The notes: a model not told the origin generated them from the letters alone. A DNA stretch of 64,000 bases from Paracidovorax citrulli (GCF_900100305.1 NZ_FNEY01000004.1:124001-188000); one strand, 5' to 3'; positions 7,618 through 16,503 are shown, counted from the first letter of the stretch. Program-made: numbers and translations.

Positions 7618-8682
7618 ATGAAAGTAACGTTCCAGGCCATCGCGCAGAGCTATGGCGGCCAGCGGCTGTTCGAGCAGCTGGACCTCACCATCCCCAGCGG
7701 CTCCTTTTTCACGCTGCTGGGGCCGTCCGGCTGCGGCAAGACCACCCTGCTGCGCATGCTGGGCGGGTTCGTCCGCCCCGATGCCGGCACCATCCTGTTC
7801 GGCGACGAAGACGTCACGCACGTTCCGGTGCACCGGCGCAACGTGGGCATGGTGTTCCAGGACTATGCGCTGTTTCCGGACCGCTCCGTCCTGGCCAATG
7901 TCTGCTATGGCCTCACGGCGCGCGGCGTGGCGAAGGCCGAGGCGCAGGAGCGGGCCCTGGCGATGCTGCGCCGCGTGGGCCTGGCCGACTTCGCCGACCG
8001 TGCGCCGGCCGCGCTGTCCGGGGGGCAGCGCCAGCGCGTCGCCATGGCACGGGCCCTGGTCATCGGGCCGCGCCTGCTGTTGCTGGACGAGCCCTTGTCC
8101 GCCCTGGACGTGAAGCTGCGGGTCGGCCTGCGGAGCATGGTGCGGGATCTCCAGCGCGAAGCCGGCATCACCACCGTGTTCGTGACCCACGACCAGGAGG
8201 AGGCCCTGGCCATGTCGGACCAGATCGCCGTGATGGACCGCGGCCGCATCGTCCAGATCGGCTCGCCGCAGGACATCTACGGCCGTCCGACGACGGCATT
8301 CGCCGCCGACTTCGTAGGAGGCGCCAACCTCATCGCCATCGACGCCGAACTCTCCTCCGATGCGGCGGGCCAGCGGCGCCTGCAGTGCGGCGGCGCCGTC
8401 CTGCGCACCACCAGCGACGCACCCGTGAAGCCGGGGTCGCAGTTGGCGGTGCGCCCGGAGGACGTCGCGTTCTGCGACGCCGCTGGGGCCGGCCCGGATG
8501 TGCTGTCCGGCGTCGTGGAGCATGTCGAGTTCCGCGGCAGCACCACGGGCTATGCCGTCTCCACGGCGGTCGGGGTGATCCGCGTGGACGCGCGCACCGG
8601 GGCGCCGGCACGTGCGCCAGGGCGCGGCGAGACGGTCGCGCTCCGTGTGCCGCCGCACGCCCACATCGTGCAGGGGGCCTGA
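7618..8682 (+). CDS. ABC transporter ATP-binding protein (phosphonate-type inferred)
   Basis: A 354-residue ATPase of the PotA/FbpC/PhnT-like type. Walker A is GPSGCGKTT (residues 35-43), the Q-loop FQDYALFPD, the signature LSGGQRQRVAMARAL, Walker B LLLLDEPLSALD, and the H-loop VTHDQEEAL. A C-terminal TOBE-like domain follows from about residue 235. It powers import through the two-domain permease encoded 1 bp downstream. The arrangement of binding protein, ATPase and single fused permease is that of iron(III)- and aminoethylphosphonate-type importers. Confidence 0.92.
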   Translation: MKVTFQAIAQSYGGQRLFEQLDLTIPSGSFFTLLGPSGCGKTTLLRMLGGFVRPDAGTILFGDEDVTHVPVHRRNVGMVFQDYALFPDRSVLANVCYGLTARGVAKAEAQERALAMLRRVGLADFADRAPAALSGGQRQRVAMARALVIGPRLLLLDEPLSALDVKLRVGLRSMVRDLQREAGITTVFVTHDQEEALAMSDQIAVMDRGRIVQIGSPQDIYGRPTTAFAADFVGGANLIAIDAELSSDAAGQRRLQCGGAVLRTTSDAPVKPGSQLAVRPEDVAFCDAAGAGPDVLSGVVEHVEFRGSTTGYAVSTAVGVIRVDARTGAPARAPGRGETVALRVPPHAHIVQGA

Positions 8683-8683
8683 G

Positions 8684-10339
8684 ATGCTGGGCACGCTGCG
8701 TCGCGATCCCGCATGGCTGGCGCTCGGCATCGGCGCCATCGCGCTGCTGCTGGTGTTTCTCGGCTGGCCGCTGGTCGGCATGCTGGCCAAGTCGTTCATC
8801 GGTGCGGACGGCCGGGTGGGCATGGACGGCTACGTGCGGTTCTTCGCGGACCGCGCCTACCGCGAGGTCTTCGTCAACACGTTGATCCTCGGCGTTGCGG
8901 TCACCGCGACCTCCATGCTCGTGGGGGGATGCCTCGCCCTGGTCGTGGCCCGCTGCAGGTTCCCGCTGGCCGGCCTGGTCACGGCGCTGCCGCTCATCAC
9001 CCTCGTCATTCCCGACGTGGTGGTGGCGGCTGCCTGGCTGCTGATCCTGGGAAAGCAGGGCCTGGTCAATGCGCTGCTGGCCCCGCTCGGCATCGAACTG
9101 CCGACGCTGTACTCCTGGTGGGGCATGGTCTTCGTGATGACGCTGAACAACTACGTGTACGCCTTCGTCGCGGTGCTCGTGGGTTTGAAGTCGATGGACC
9201 GCAACCTGGAGGAGGCGGCCCTGAGCCTCGGCCGGCCGCTCCCGCACGTGCTGGGCGGCGTGACGCTGCCGCTGCTGCTGCCCTCGGTGTTCGCCGGCGC
9301 GCTGATCGTCTTCACCCATGTGATCGGCAGCTTCGGCGTGCCCGCCATCCTGGGCGCCCGCACGCCGGTGCTGGCCGTGAAGGCCTACAACGAGTTCGTG
9401 AGCGAGATGGGCGGCAATCCCCAGATGCAGACCACCATGGCGTCGCTGCTGGTGTGCCTGGGCGCGGGGTTGCTGCTGGTGCAGAAGTTCATCGTCGAGC
9501 GGCGGCAGTTCCAGATGGAGGCCGGCCGTACGCCCCCTGCGCTCACCATCCGGGGCGTGCCGGCGGTGCTGGCCAGCGGCGGCGTGCTGTTCGTGGTCGC
9601 GCTCTCGCTGCTGCCGGCGCTGGTGGTCGTGGTCACGGCCTTCACGCCCTCCGTGGGGCCGGTGCTGCGCTATGGCGGCTTCACGCTGGCCCATCTGCAG
9701 TACGCCCTGGTCCGCGCACCGGAGCCGCTCTACAACTCGCTGTTCCTGGCATCGGTGGCGACGGCCGCGGGCGTGCTGTTCTCGGTGGTCTCGGCCTACC
9801 TCATCGTCAAGCGCCGCTCGCCGCTCACGCATGCGCTGGACGTGCTGGTGATGCTGCCGCTGACGATCGCGGGCACGGTGCTGGGCATCGCCCTCATCAA
9901 CGCCTTCAACACGGGATGGCTGGTGCTGACGGGCAGCTGGGTGGTCATGGCGCTGGCGTACTTCCTGCGCCGCGTGCCCACCAGCGTGCGCGCCGCGGTC
10001 GGGTCGCTGCACAACCTCAAGGACTCCATCGAGGAGGCTTCCATGAGCCTGGGCGTCAGCGCGCTCAAGAGCTTCTTCCGCGTGGTGCTGCCCGTCATCG
10101 GCCCGTCCGTGGTCGCCGCGGCCGTGCTGATGTGGGTGACCACGCTGTCGGAACTCTCGGCCACCGTGGTGCTGTATTTCGGTGGCATGAACACCATGCC
10201 CATCGAAATCTTCCAGCAGATCGACAGCGGGCGCATGGCCCTGGCATGCGCGTACAGCCTCGTGCTGCTGCTGACGATCTTCGTGCCGCTCGGGCTGGCG
10301 CGCTGGCTCTTCCGGCTCAAGGTCGGAACTCTTGATTGA
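8684..10339 (+). CDS. ABC transporter permease with two fused membrane modules
   Basis: A 551-residue inner-membrane protein. The start at 8684 has a GGGGG 7 nt upstream and follows the ATPase stop by 1 bp. Two permease modules are visible, each with an ATPase-contacting EAA loop: EEAALSLGRPLPHVLGGVTLP near residue 185 and EEASMSLGVSALKSFF near residue 450. About twelve transmembrane segments are expected. This is the FbpB/ThiP layout, in which one chain replaces a permease dimer. It forms the channel for the substrate delivered by the binding protein two genes upstream. Confidence 0.92.
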   Translation: MLGTLRRDPAWLALGIGAIALLLVFLGWPLVGMLAKSFIGADGRVGMDGYVRFFADRAYREVFVNTLILGVAVTATSMLVGGCLALVVARCRFPLAGLVTALPLITLVIPDVVVAAAWLLILGKQGLVNALLAPLGIELPTLYSWWGMVFVMTLNNYVYAFVAVLVGLKSMDRNLEEAALSLGRPLPHVLGGVTLPLLLPSVFAGALIVFTHVIGSFGVPAILGARTPVLAVKAYNEFVSEMGGNPQMQTTMASLLVCLGAGLLLVQKFIVERRQFQMEAGRTPPALTIRGVPAVLASGGVLFVVALSLLPALVVVVTAFTPSVGPVLRYGGFTLAHLQYALVRAPEPLYNSLFLASVATAAGVLFSVVSAYLIVKRRSPLTHALDVLVMLPLTIAGTVLGIALINAFNTGWLVLTGSWVVMALAYFLRRVPTSVRAAVGSLHNLKDSIEEASMSLGVSALKSFFRVVLPVIGPSVVAAAVLMWVTTLSELSATVVLYFGGMNTMPIEIFQQIDSGRMALACAYSLVLLLTIFVPLGLARWLFRLKVGTLD

Positions 10340-10344
10340 ACCCC

Positions 10345-11565
10345 ATGACTGATACCCAACCACACCCTTTCCTCGCCCGGCGCGTCCTGGGCGCCAAGCC
10401 TTCGGCCACCAAAGAAATGACGCGGCTGGCCAACCAGCTCCGACGCGAGGGCCGCAGCGTCATCGCCCTCAGCCAGGGCGAGCCCGACTTCCCGACGCCG
10501 GCGCACGTGCGCGAGGCGGCCAAACAGGCCATCGACCGCAACGAGTCGCGCTACACGGACGTCGCCGGCACCTTCGCCCTGCGCGAAGCGGTGGTCCGCA
10601 AGTTCGAGCGCGACAACGGCCTGAGGTACACGCCCGAGCAGGTCCAGGTCGGATGCGGCGCCAAGCAGATCCTGTACAACGCGCTGCAGGCGACCCTCGA
10701 CCCGGGCGACGAGGTCGTCGTGCCGACGCCCGCCTGGGTGTCGTATCCGGAAATGGTGCTGCTGGCAGGCGGGCAGCCCGTCATCGTGCGCTGCGGTGCG
10801 CGCAGCGGCTTCAAGATCACGCCGGAGCAGCTGGATGCCGCGATCACGCCGCGCACCAAGTGGGTGATGCTGAATTCGCCGTCCAATCCCAGCGGTGCGG
10901 TGTACTCGCACGAAGAGCTCGCGGCGCTCGGCGAGGTGCTGCTCAGGCACCCGCAGGTCTGGATGATGGCGGACGACATCTACGAGAAGATCCGCTACGA
11001 CGACACGCCCTTCGCCACGCCCGCTGCCGTGACGCCCGCGCTGGCATCGCGCACGCTGACCATCAACGGCGTATCCAAGGCCTATGCCATGACGGGCTGG
11101 CGCGTCGGCTTCGGTGCGGGGCCGCTCGAGCTGATCAAGGCGATGAACCTCGTGCAGTCCCAGTCGACCTCGCACACCAGTTCGATCAGCCAGGCGGCGT
11201 CCGTCGCGGCACTCGACGGCCCGATGGACTTCCTGCCGGCCTTCGTCGATGCATTCCGGCGGCGCCGCGATGCGGTGGTGGCCCGGCTCAACGCCATGGA
11301 GGGCGTGTCGTGCGAACTGCCGCCAGGCGCGTTCTATGCCTTCCCCGGCGTGCAGGGGCTGCTGGGGCGCCGCGACCGGTCGGGCCACCTCATCGCGACC
11401 GATGCCGACCTGGCGATGTACCTGCTGCGCGAAGCGGGCGTGGCCATCGTGCCCGGCTCTGCGTTCGAACTGCCGGGCCATCTGCGCTTCTCCTATGCAG
11501 CGTCCGACGAGGACCTGTCGGAGGCGTTGAGCCGTGTGGCTGCCGCATGCGCCGAACTGCACTGA
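10345..11565 (+). CDS. palB: Class I/II aminotransferase, probable phosphonoalanine aminotransferase
   Basis: A 406-residue fold-type I PLP enzyme of the aspartate aminotransferase Ia subgroup. Visible motifs: SQGEPDFPTP at the N-terminus, the NSPSNPSGAVY loop with the PLP-contacting Asn, and SKAYAMTGWRVGF holding the Schiff-base lysine. By position, directly before a phosphonopyruvate hydrolase and behind an importer, it should convert L-phosphonoalanine (2-amino-3-phosphonopropionate) to phosphonopyruvate, the role of PalB in Variovorax. Start at 10345, 5 bp after the permease stop. The fold and PLP chemistry are certain; the substrate rests on context. Confidence 0.85.
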   Translation: MTDTQPHPFLARRVLGAKPSATKEMTRLANQLRREGRSVIALSQGEPDFPTPAHVREAAKQAIDRNESRYTDVAGTFALREAVVRKFERDNGLRYTPEQVQVGCGAKQILYNALQATLDPGDEVVVPTPAWVSYPEMVLLAGGQPVIVRCGARSGFKITPEQLDAAITPRTKWVMLNSPSNPSGAVYSHEELAALGEVLLRHPQVWMMADDIYEKIRYDDTPFATPAAVTPALASRTLTINGVSKAYAMTGWRVGFGAGPLELIKAMNLVQSQSTSHTSSISQAASVAALDGPMDFLPAFVDAFRRRRDAVVARLNAMEGVSCELPPGAFYAFPGVQGLLGRRDRSGHLIATDADLAMYLLREAGVAIVPGSAFELPGHLRFSYAASDEDLSEALSRVAAACAELH

Positions 11566-11588
11566 ATTCTTCTTCCAAGGGCCCACCA

Positions 11589-12461
11589 ATGACCAAGAAC
11601 CAGACCCTCCGCGCGGCGCTGGGCAGCGGCACGCTGTTCACCGCCATGGCGGCACACAACCCCCTGGCGGCCAGGCTCGCCGAGGAAGCCGGCTTCGGCG
11701 GCATCTGGGGCAGCGGCTTCGAGCTCTCGGCGAGCTATGCCGTGCCCGACGCCAACATCCTGTCCATGGGCACGCACCTGGAGATGATGCGCGCCATCGC
11801 CGCCACCGTCGACATCCCGCTGATCGCCGACATCGACACCGGCTTCGGCAATGCCGTGAACGTGCACTACATCGTCCCGCAGTACGAAGCGGCCGGTGCT
11901 TCGGCCATCGTCATGGAAGACAAGACCTTCCCGAAGGACACCAGCCTGCGCGCCGATGGTCGCCAGGAACTGGTGCGGATCGAGGAATTCCAGGGCAAGG
12001 TCGCCGCGGCGGTGGCCGCGCGCCGCGACCCCGACTTCACGGTCATCGCGCGCGTGGAGGCCCTGATCGCGGGCCTCGGCCACGAGGAAGCCTGGGCGCG
12101 CGGCCTGGCCTACGAGGATGCGGGTGCGGATGCCATCCTGATCCATTCGAAGCAGAAGACGCCCGACGAGATCCTGGCGTTCATCGATGGCTGGAAGGGG
12201 CGGGTCCCGCTGGTGCTGGTGCCCACGGCCTACCCCCAGCTGACCGAGACGGACATCGCCGCCCTGGGCAAGGTCGGCATCGTGATCTACGGCAACCACG
12301 CGATCCGCGCGGCCGTGGGCGCCATGCGCGAGGTGTTCGCGAAGATCCGCGCGGATGGCGGCATCCGCGAGGTTGACCAGACGCTGCCCACGGTAAAAGA
12401 CATCATCCAGCTGCAGGGCGACGAGCACATGCGAACCGCCGAAGCGCATTTCCTAAGGTAG
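11589..12461 (+). CDS. palA: Phosphonopyruvate hydrolase
   Basis: A 290-residue member of the PEP mutase/isocitrate lyase superfamily that hydrolyses the C-P bond of 3-phosphonopyruvate to pyruvate and phosphate. Length and sequence match what I recall of the Variovorax Pal2 enzyme nearly end to end (TAMAAHNPLAARLAEEAGFG, GSGFELSASYAVPDAN). Metal-binding region LIADIDTGFGN (Asp81, Asp83) and gate loop EDKTFPKDTS are visible. The gate loop has Thr118 where PEP mutases have Asn (EDKx5NS), the residue that separates the hydrolase from the mutase. It ends the operon, 23 bp after the aminotransferase. Confidence 0.95.
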   Translation: MTKNQTLRAALGSGTLFTAMAAHNPLAARLAEEAGFGGIWGSGFELSASYAVPDANILSMGTHLEMMRAIAATVDIPLIADIDTGFGNAVNVHYIVPQYEAAGASAIVMEDKTFPKDTSLRADGRQELVRIEEFQGKVAAAVAARRDPDFTVIARVEALIAGLGHEEAWARGLAYEDAGADAILIHSKQKTPDEILAFIDGWKGRVPLVLVPTAYPQLTETDIAALGKVGIVIYGNHAIRAAVGAMREVFAKIRADGGIREVDQTLPTVKDIIQLQGDEHMRTAEAHFLR

Positions 12462-12617
12462 CTTCACTTCGTCCGGGAGTGGCAGACGCTCACATCCGCT
12501 CCCGCCGCATACGATCATGACGCCGATGGCTGGCCTCTGCTGAACCAGGCCGCGCGCCGAGCCTGCAGAACCTAAGGCAGAATCCGGCCAGAACCCGACC
12601 TTCCCGGTAGTCTCCTG

Positions 12618-12866
12618 ATGACCGTTGAAAACACCGGGACCGTTGACGCCGTCGGCACCGACAAGGAGACTGGAGAGGTTCGGTTGAGCATCGTCGATCA
12701 CCTGCATTGGGATGCGGAGCACCTCTGTCTGCTGCAGAAGAAAATCAACGGCTACCTTGACTTCATAGTGTCCGGGGGAATCTACGCTTCATACCCAGAC
12801 GCCAAAGGCCGTCCACTGGTCATCGATGTGTACACGAAGTTCCGCCCAACGGAGGGCGCGGAACGC
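12618..12866 (+). pseudogene. DUF6572-family protein, truncated and fused to a transporter relic
   Basis: The first 83 codons match the DUF6572 family (MTVENTGTVDAV, VRLSIVDHLHWD, GRPLVIDVYTKFRPTE). The family normally continues for another 20-30 residues; here the frame runs straight into a piece of BCCT transporter at about codon 84 and stops at 13157. The combined reading frame of 179 codons is therefore a chimera. Function of DUF6572 is unknown. It may still be translated, since the start ATG and frame are intact. Confidence 0.7.
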
Positions 12867-13157
12867 TCTCTGCTGGACTTGACGAGCACCGGCGGTATGG
12901 CGCAACCCTTGCGCGCGTGTGAAAATCGGATGGGGCGTGCTGATCGCGGGCATAGCTATCAGCCTGCTGCTGGCCGGCGGGCTCAAGTCGGCGCGGACCG
13001 CGACCATCTTCTTCGCGTGGCCTTTGCGGGTGTGATCACGCTGACGGCCAACGCGTTGTGGCGCGGCCTGCGCAAAGATCACCAAGAAGAGCAGTTCCGC
13101 GAGCGAGCGCTAAGCCGGCGCATGAGGGAGTTCGTCGACCAGACGCTCCCCATCTGA
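12867..13157 (+). pseudogene. BCCT-family (betaine/choline/carnitine) transporter C-terminal remnant, two frameshifts
   Basis: The last transmembrane segment and tail of a BCCT transporter can be pieced together across frames: SLLDLTSTGG in the first frame (12867-12896), then VKIGWGVLIAGIAISLLLAG with GGLKSARTATIFF in the next (from about 12901), then AFAGVITLTANALWRGLRKD back in the first frame to the stop at 13157. At least two indels (near 12897 and 13020) break it, and the first eleven helices are absent. It is a deletion scar. Confidence 0.72.
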
Positions 13158-13168
13158 ATAGGGACACC

Positions 13169-13870
13169 GTGACACTTGAACTTCTGGGCGCCTTCGGCAA
13201 GAGCTTTCTCTTCGTGATTGCCGCGCTGCTGCCTATCGTGAACCCGGCCGCCACGGCGCCCATCTTCCTGGGCCTGACCGAGGGGGCATCACCGACCACG
13301 CGCGCGCTGCTGGCGCGCCGCATCGCACGCAACATGTTCTGGCTGCTGCTGGGCGCCATGCTGGTCGGCTCCTACGTGCTGGAGTTCTTCGGCATCTCGC
13401 TGCCCATCGTGCGCGTGGGTGGCGGCATGATCGTGGCAGCGACGGCCTGGCGGTTGCTGACGGCCACGCAGGCCACGGTGGACAGCCGCACCGAACTGGC
13501 CGAGAGCTTCACGCCCGACATGGCGCGACGCCAGGCTTTCTACCCGCTCACCTTTCCGGTGAGTTGCGGGCCCGGCTCGATCGCGGCGGCCATCACGGTG
13601 GGGGTGTCGCTGGCCGACGCGCGGCTGTCGATGTCGCTGGCGCGGATGGGAGGTGGCGTACTGGCGCTGCTGTCCGTCGCCGTACTGCTGTACTTCGCCT
13701 TCCGCTATGCGCAGCAATTGCTCAAGCCGCTCGGCGAGGCCGGCTCGGTGATCTTCCTGCGGTTGTCGGCCTTCATCCTGCTGTGCCTGGGCGTGCAGAT
13801 CGTGTGGGACGGCGTGTACGAACTGGGCGTCGCGATGTTGCGCGACGGGATGCTGCCACTGAATTCTTGA
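13169..13870 (+). CDS. MarC-family integral membrane protein
   Basis: A 233-residue inner-membrane protein with six predicted helices, starting at GTG 13169 behind an AGGGA. Family features include SFLFVIAALLPIVNPAATAPIFLG near the N-terminus, the RRQAFYPLTFPVSCGPGSIAAAITVG stretch and a C-terminal FILLCLGVQIVWDGV. Once linked to multiple antibiotic resistance, the MarC/NAAT family has no firmly assigned function; some archaeal relatives are reported amino acid transporters. It begins 11 bp after the BCCT relic, so its original promoter context may have been altered. Confidence 0.86.
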   Translation: MTLELLGAFGKSFLFVIAALLPIVNPAATAPIFLGLTEGASPTTRALLARRIARNMFWLLLGAMLVGSYVLEFFGISLPIVRVGGGMIVAATAWRLLTATQATVDSRTELAESFTPDMARRQAFYPLTFPVSCGPGSIAAAITVGVSLADARLSMSLARMGGGVLALLSVAVLLYFAFRYAQQLLKPLGEAGSVIFLRLSAFILLCLGVQIVWDGVYELGVAMLRDGMLPLNS

Positions 13871-13925
13871 ACTTCGACTTCAGTTCATGGCCTGCTGGCC
13901 CTGCAAGGCGTGGGCACGATACCGC

Positions 13926-15491
13926 ATGCCCGCTTCGCCGCCCGTCCTCTCCAGCGCTCCTTCGAGCACCCCTGCAAACCCCTCATCCGCATCCACCCGC
14001 GCCCCGACGCGCGACCTGACGCAAGGCCCGATCGGCCGCACCCTGCTGGTCTTCGCGCTGCCCATCCTGGCAGGCAACGTGCTGCAGTCGCTGAACGGCT
14101 CGGTCAATGCGGTGTGGGTGGGCCGCTACCTGGGCGAGGCCGCGCTCACTGCCACGGCCAATGCCAACAACATCCTGTTCCTCTTGATCGGCGCGGTGTT
14201 CGGCGTGGGCATGGCGGCCACCATCCTCGTGGCGCAGGCCATGGGGGCGCGCGATCCGCGGCAGGCACGCCGTGTGATCGGCACCAGCGCCACCTTCTTC
14301 GGCGGCACGGCCGTGCTGATCGCGGCTGCCGGCCCGCCGCTCTCGCGCGAGATCCTGGGCTGGATGGGCACGCCCGCCACCGCCCTGCCGCTGGCAGAGG
14401 CCTATCTGCGCACGCTGTTCCTGGCGGTGCCGCTGCTCTACCTGTTCGCCTTCATCTCGGCCGTGCTGCGCGGCGCGGGCGACACGCGCACGCCGTTCCT
14501 CTTTCTGCTGCTGGTGGTGGCGCTGGACACGGCGCTTAATCCATTGCTCATCTTCGGCTGGGGCTCCGTGCCGCGCATGGGCATCGCCGGCTCTGCCATG
14601 GCCACCTTGGTGGCCAACGCGATCAGCTTCGCCGCGCTGCTGGCGTGGCTGCGCTGGCGCCGGCACCCGCTCTGGATCGGCCGGGCCGACTGGCGGCTCT
14701 TCGTGCCCGACGGGCCCATCCTGCGTGCGCTGGTCGTCAAGGGCCTGCCGATGGGCGCGCAGATGGTGATGATCTCCACCGCCATGCTGATGCTGATGGG
14801 CCTCGTCAACGCGCAGGGCGTGGTTACTGCATCGGCCTACGGCGCGGCGCTGCAGCTCTGGACCTACGTGCAGATGCCGGCCATGGCCATCGGGGCGGCC
14901 TGCTCGTCCATGGCGGCGCAGAACGTGGGCGCCGGCCGGTGGGAGCGGGTGGACGGCGTGGCCCGCAGCGGCACGCTCTTCAACTTCGTGCTGACCGGCG
15001 CGATCATCGTGCCGCTGGTGCTGCTGGACCGCACGGCGTTGTCGCTCTTCCTGCCCGCCGGCAGCGCGTCGCTGGAGGCGGCGCGCCATTTGAATCACAT
15101 CGCCGTGGGCTCGTTCCTGTTCTTCGGCGTCACCTTCGTGCTCTCGGGCGTGGTGCGTTCCACCGGCGCGGTGATGCCACCACTCATCATCCTGGGTCTG
15201 GCGCTCTGGGGTATCCGCCTGCCGGTCGCCTATGGCCTGCAGCCCTGGCTGGGCACCGATGCGATCTGGTGGAGCTTTCCGGCCAGCGCGCTTTGCGCCA
15301 TGCTGATGTCGATGGCCTACTACCGCTGGGGCCGCTGGCGCCAGGCACGCATGCTCACGCCTGCCGAGCCGGTGGTGGCGACCCCGGCCGAAGTGGGTGG
15401 CCTGCCGCCTGCGCCGGTCTGCGCGCAGGCAGGCGCAGCGCACGGGTCACCCGGCCGGCAGGCGGTGGTCGCGCACTCGCGCACCACATGA
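13926..15491 (+). CDS. MATE-family efflux transporter
   Basis: A 521-residue multidrug/toxin efflux protein with twelve predicted helices in two similar halves. The first helix pair follows DLTQGPIGRTLLVFALPILAG, and the family loop LRGAGDTRTPFLF and the second-half motif VRSTGAVMPPL are present. The frame is open from ATG 13887, but ATG 13926 gives a more normal leader. A hydrophilic tail of about 60 residues follows the last helix. It exports cationic or amphipathic compounds using an ion gradient; the substrate is unknown. The next gene is convergent, 23 bp away. Confidence 0.9.
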   Translation: MPASPPVLSSAPSSTPANPSSASTRAPTRDLTQGPIGRTLLVFALPILAGNVLQSLNGSVNAVWVGRYLGEAALTATANANNILFLLIGAVFGVGMAATILVAQAMGARDPRQARRVIGTSATFFGGTAVLIAAAGPPLSREILGWMGTPATALPLAEAYLRTLFLAVPLLYLFAFISAVLRGAGDTRTPFLFLLLVVALDTALNPLLIFGWGSVPRMGIAGSAMATLVANAISFAALLAWLRWRRHPLWIGRADWRLFVPDGPILRALVVKGLPMGAQMVMISTAMLMLMGLVNAQGVVTASAYGAALQLWTYVQMPAMAIGAACSSMAAQNVGAGRWERVDGVARSGTLFNFVLTGAIIVPLVLLDRTALSLFLPAGSASLEAARHLNHIAVGSFLFFGVTFVLSGVVRSTGAVMPPLIILGLALWGIRLPVAYGLQPWLGTDAIWWSFPASALCAMLMSMAYYRWGRWRQARMLTPAEPVVATPAEVGGLPPAPVCAQAGAAHGSPGRQAVVAHSRTT

Positions 15492-15514
15492 TGTCGGATC
15501 AGCACAGCACCGGC

Positions 15515-16489
15515 TCAGTCGGCATACTCCCCAGCTGCCTTGACGGGACCCGCCCAGCGATTGATTTCCTCCTGCAGGTATCGGCGATGGCCGGCGGGCG
15601 TCAGGCGTTCGTCGGTCACGGGCTTCAGTCCGGCGTCTGCCTGTTGCTTGCGAAAGGTGGCACTGTTCGTCACCGTTTTCAGCGCTGTTGAGAGTTGCTG
15701 GATGACGGGGGCTGGTGTGCCGCGGGGTGAGTACAGTCCATACCAGATGGTCAGCGGAGACTGGGTAATGCCAAACTTCTCCACCGATGGGACTGTCTCC
15801 AGCGGCGTGCCGCTGATGGGCTCGCGAACGGTCACGGCGATCGGACGCACCTTGCCGGATTGAATCTGCGGCATCGCTTTGGATGTCAGGTCGCACATCA
15901 GATCGACCTGGCCGCCCATCAGGTCGATCATGGCCGGGCCGGTGCCCTTGTAGGGAACTGTCGTCATGCGCAATTTCAAGGATGACTGCAGCAGCAGGCC
16001 ACAAAGATGCGAGGCCGATCCCATACCTGCGTTGGCCAGGGTCACTCGGGGTTGCTGGGCCATCCAGCGCAGTAGTTCGTCCAGGCTGCCGCCAGGAACT
16101 CCGGGCCTGCCGATGAGCACGAGGGGTGACTCGGCAATCACGCCCAGTGGCTCGAAGTCCACGTCGGGCGCGAAGTCCAGCTTGCGGTACAGCGCAGGCG
16201 CCGTCGCCATGTGCACATGGTCGAGCAGTACGGTATACCCGTCGGGCGCGGCGCGCTTGGCCGTGGCCACGCCGATGTTGCCGCCGGCACCGCCCTGGTT
16301 TTGCACGACCACGGGCTGGCCCAGCAACGTGCCGAGTTGGGATCCAACCTGCCGCGCAAGCTTGTCCATCGGCCCGCCTGCTGCATAGGGCACGATGATC
16401 GTGACGGGCTTTTCCGGAAAGGCTGCATGCGAATTGCTGAACCAGAGAGTCAGGAGCAGCACCAACAGGGAACGTGGAAGCGAGGGCAT
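15515..16489 (-). CDS. Bug/TctC-family substrate-binding protein
   Basis: A 324-residue periplasmic binding protein with a signal peptide (LLVLLLTLWFSNSHAA) and the Bug hallmark FPEKPVTIIVPYAAGGPMD, then VVVQNQGGAGGNIGVATAKRA. The start at 16489 has AGGAG 6 nt upstream. Like the copy near 3 kb it has no TctAB partner nearby. It follows the isonitrile hydratase-like gene by 14 bp on the same strand, so the two may be co-transcribed and the ligand may relate to that enzyme's substrate or product. Confidence 0.92.
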   Translation of the reverse strand: MPSLPRSLLVLLLTLWFSNSHAAFPEKPVTIIVPYAAGGPMDKLARQVGSQLGTLLGQPVVVQNQGGAGGNIGVATAKRAAPDGYTVLLDHVHMATAPALYRKLDFAPDVDFEPLGVIAESPLVLIGRPGVPGGSLDELLRWMAQQPRVTLANAGMGSASHLCGLLLQSSLKLRMTTVPYKGTGPAMIDLMGGQVDLMCDLTSKAMPQIQSGKVRPIAVTVREPISGTPLETVPSVEKFGITQSPLTIWYGLYSPRGTPAPVIQQLSTALKTVTNSATFRKQQADAGLKPVTDERLTPAGHRRYLQEEINRWAGPVKAAGEYAD

Positions 16490-16503
16490 GTAGTGCTCCT
16501 GCT

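Noticed and set aside
6603-10339. Iron(III) transport system
   Set aside because: Sequence family allows it, but operon partners are phosphonate enzymes and no iron-related gene or Fur-like site was seen.
8330-10363. A 677-codon His/Gln/Arg-rich frame on the minus strand
   Set aside because: Composition is the typical mirror of a GC-rich membrane protein gene (the permease); no ribosome site or recognisable domain.
11589-12461. PEP phosphonomutase or methylisocitrate lyase
   Set aside because: Thr at position 118 instead of Asn and near-identity to remembered phosphonopyruvate hydrolase sequence; methylisocitrate lyases have a different active-site signature (KRCGH).
12618-13157. A single novel 179-residue protein
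   Set aside because: Its two halves belong to unrelated families and the second half needs frameshifts to read properly, so it is a junction of two relics.
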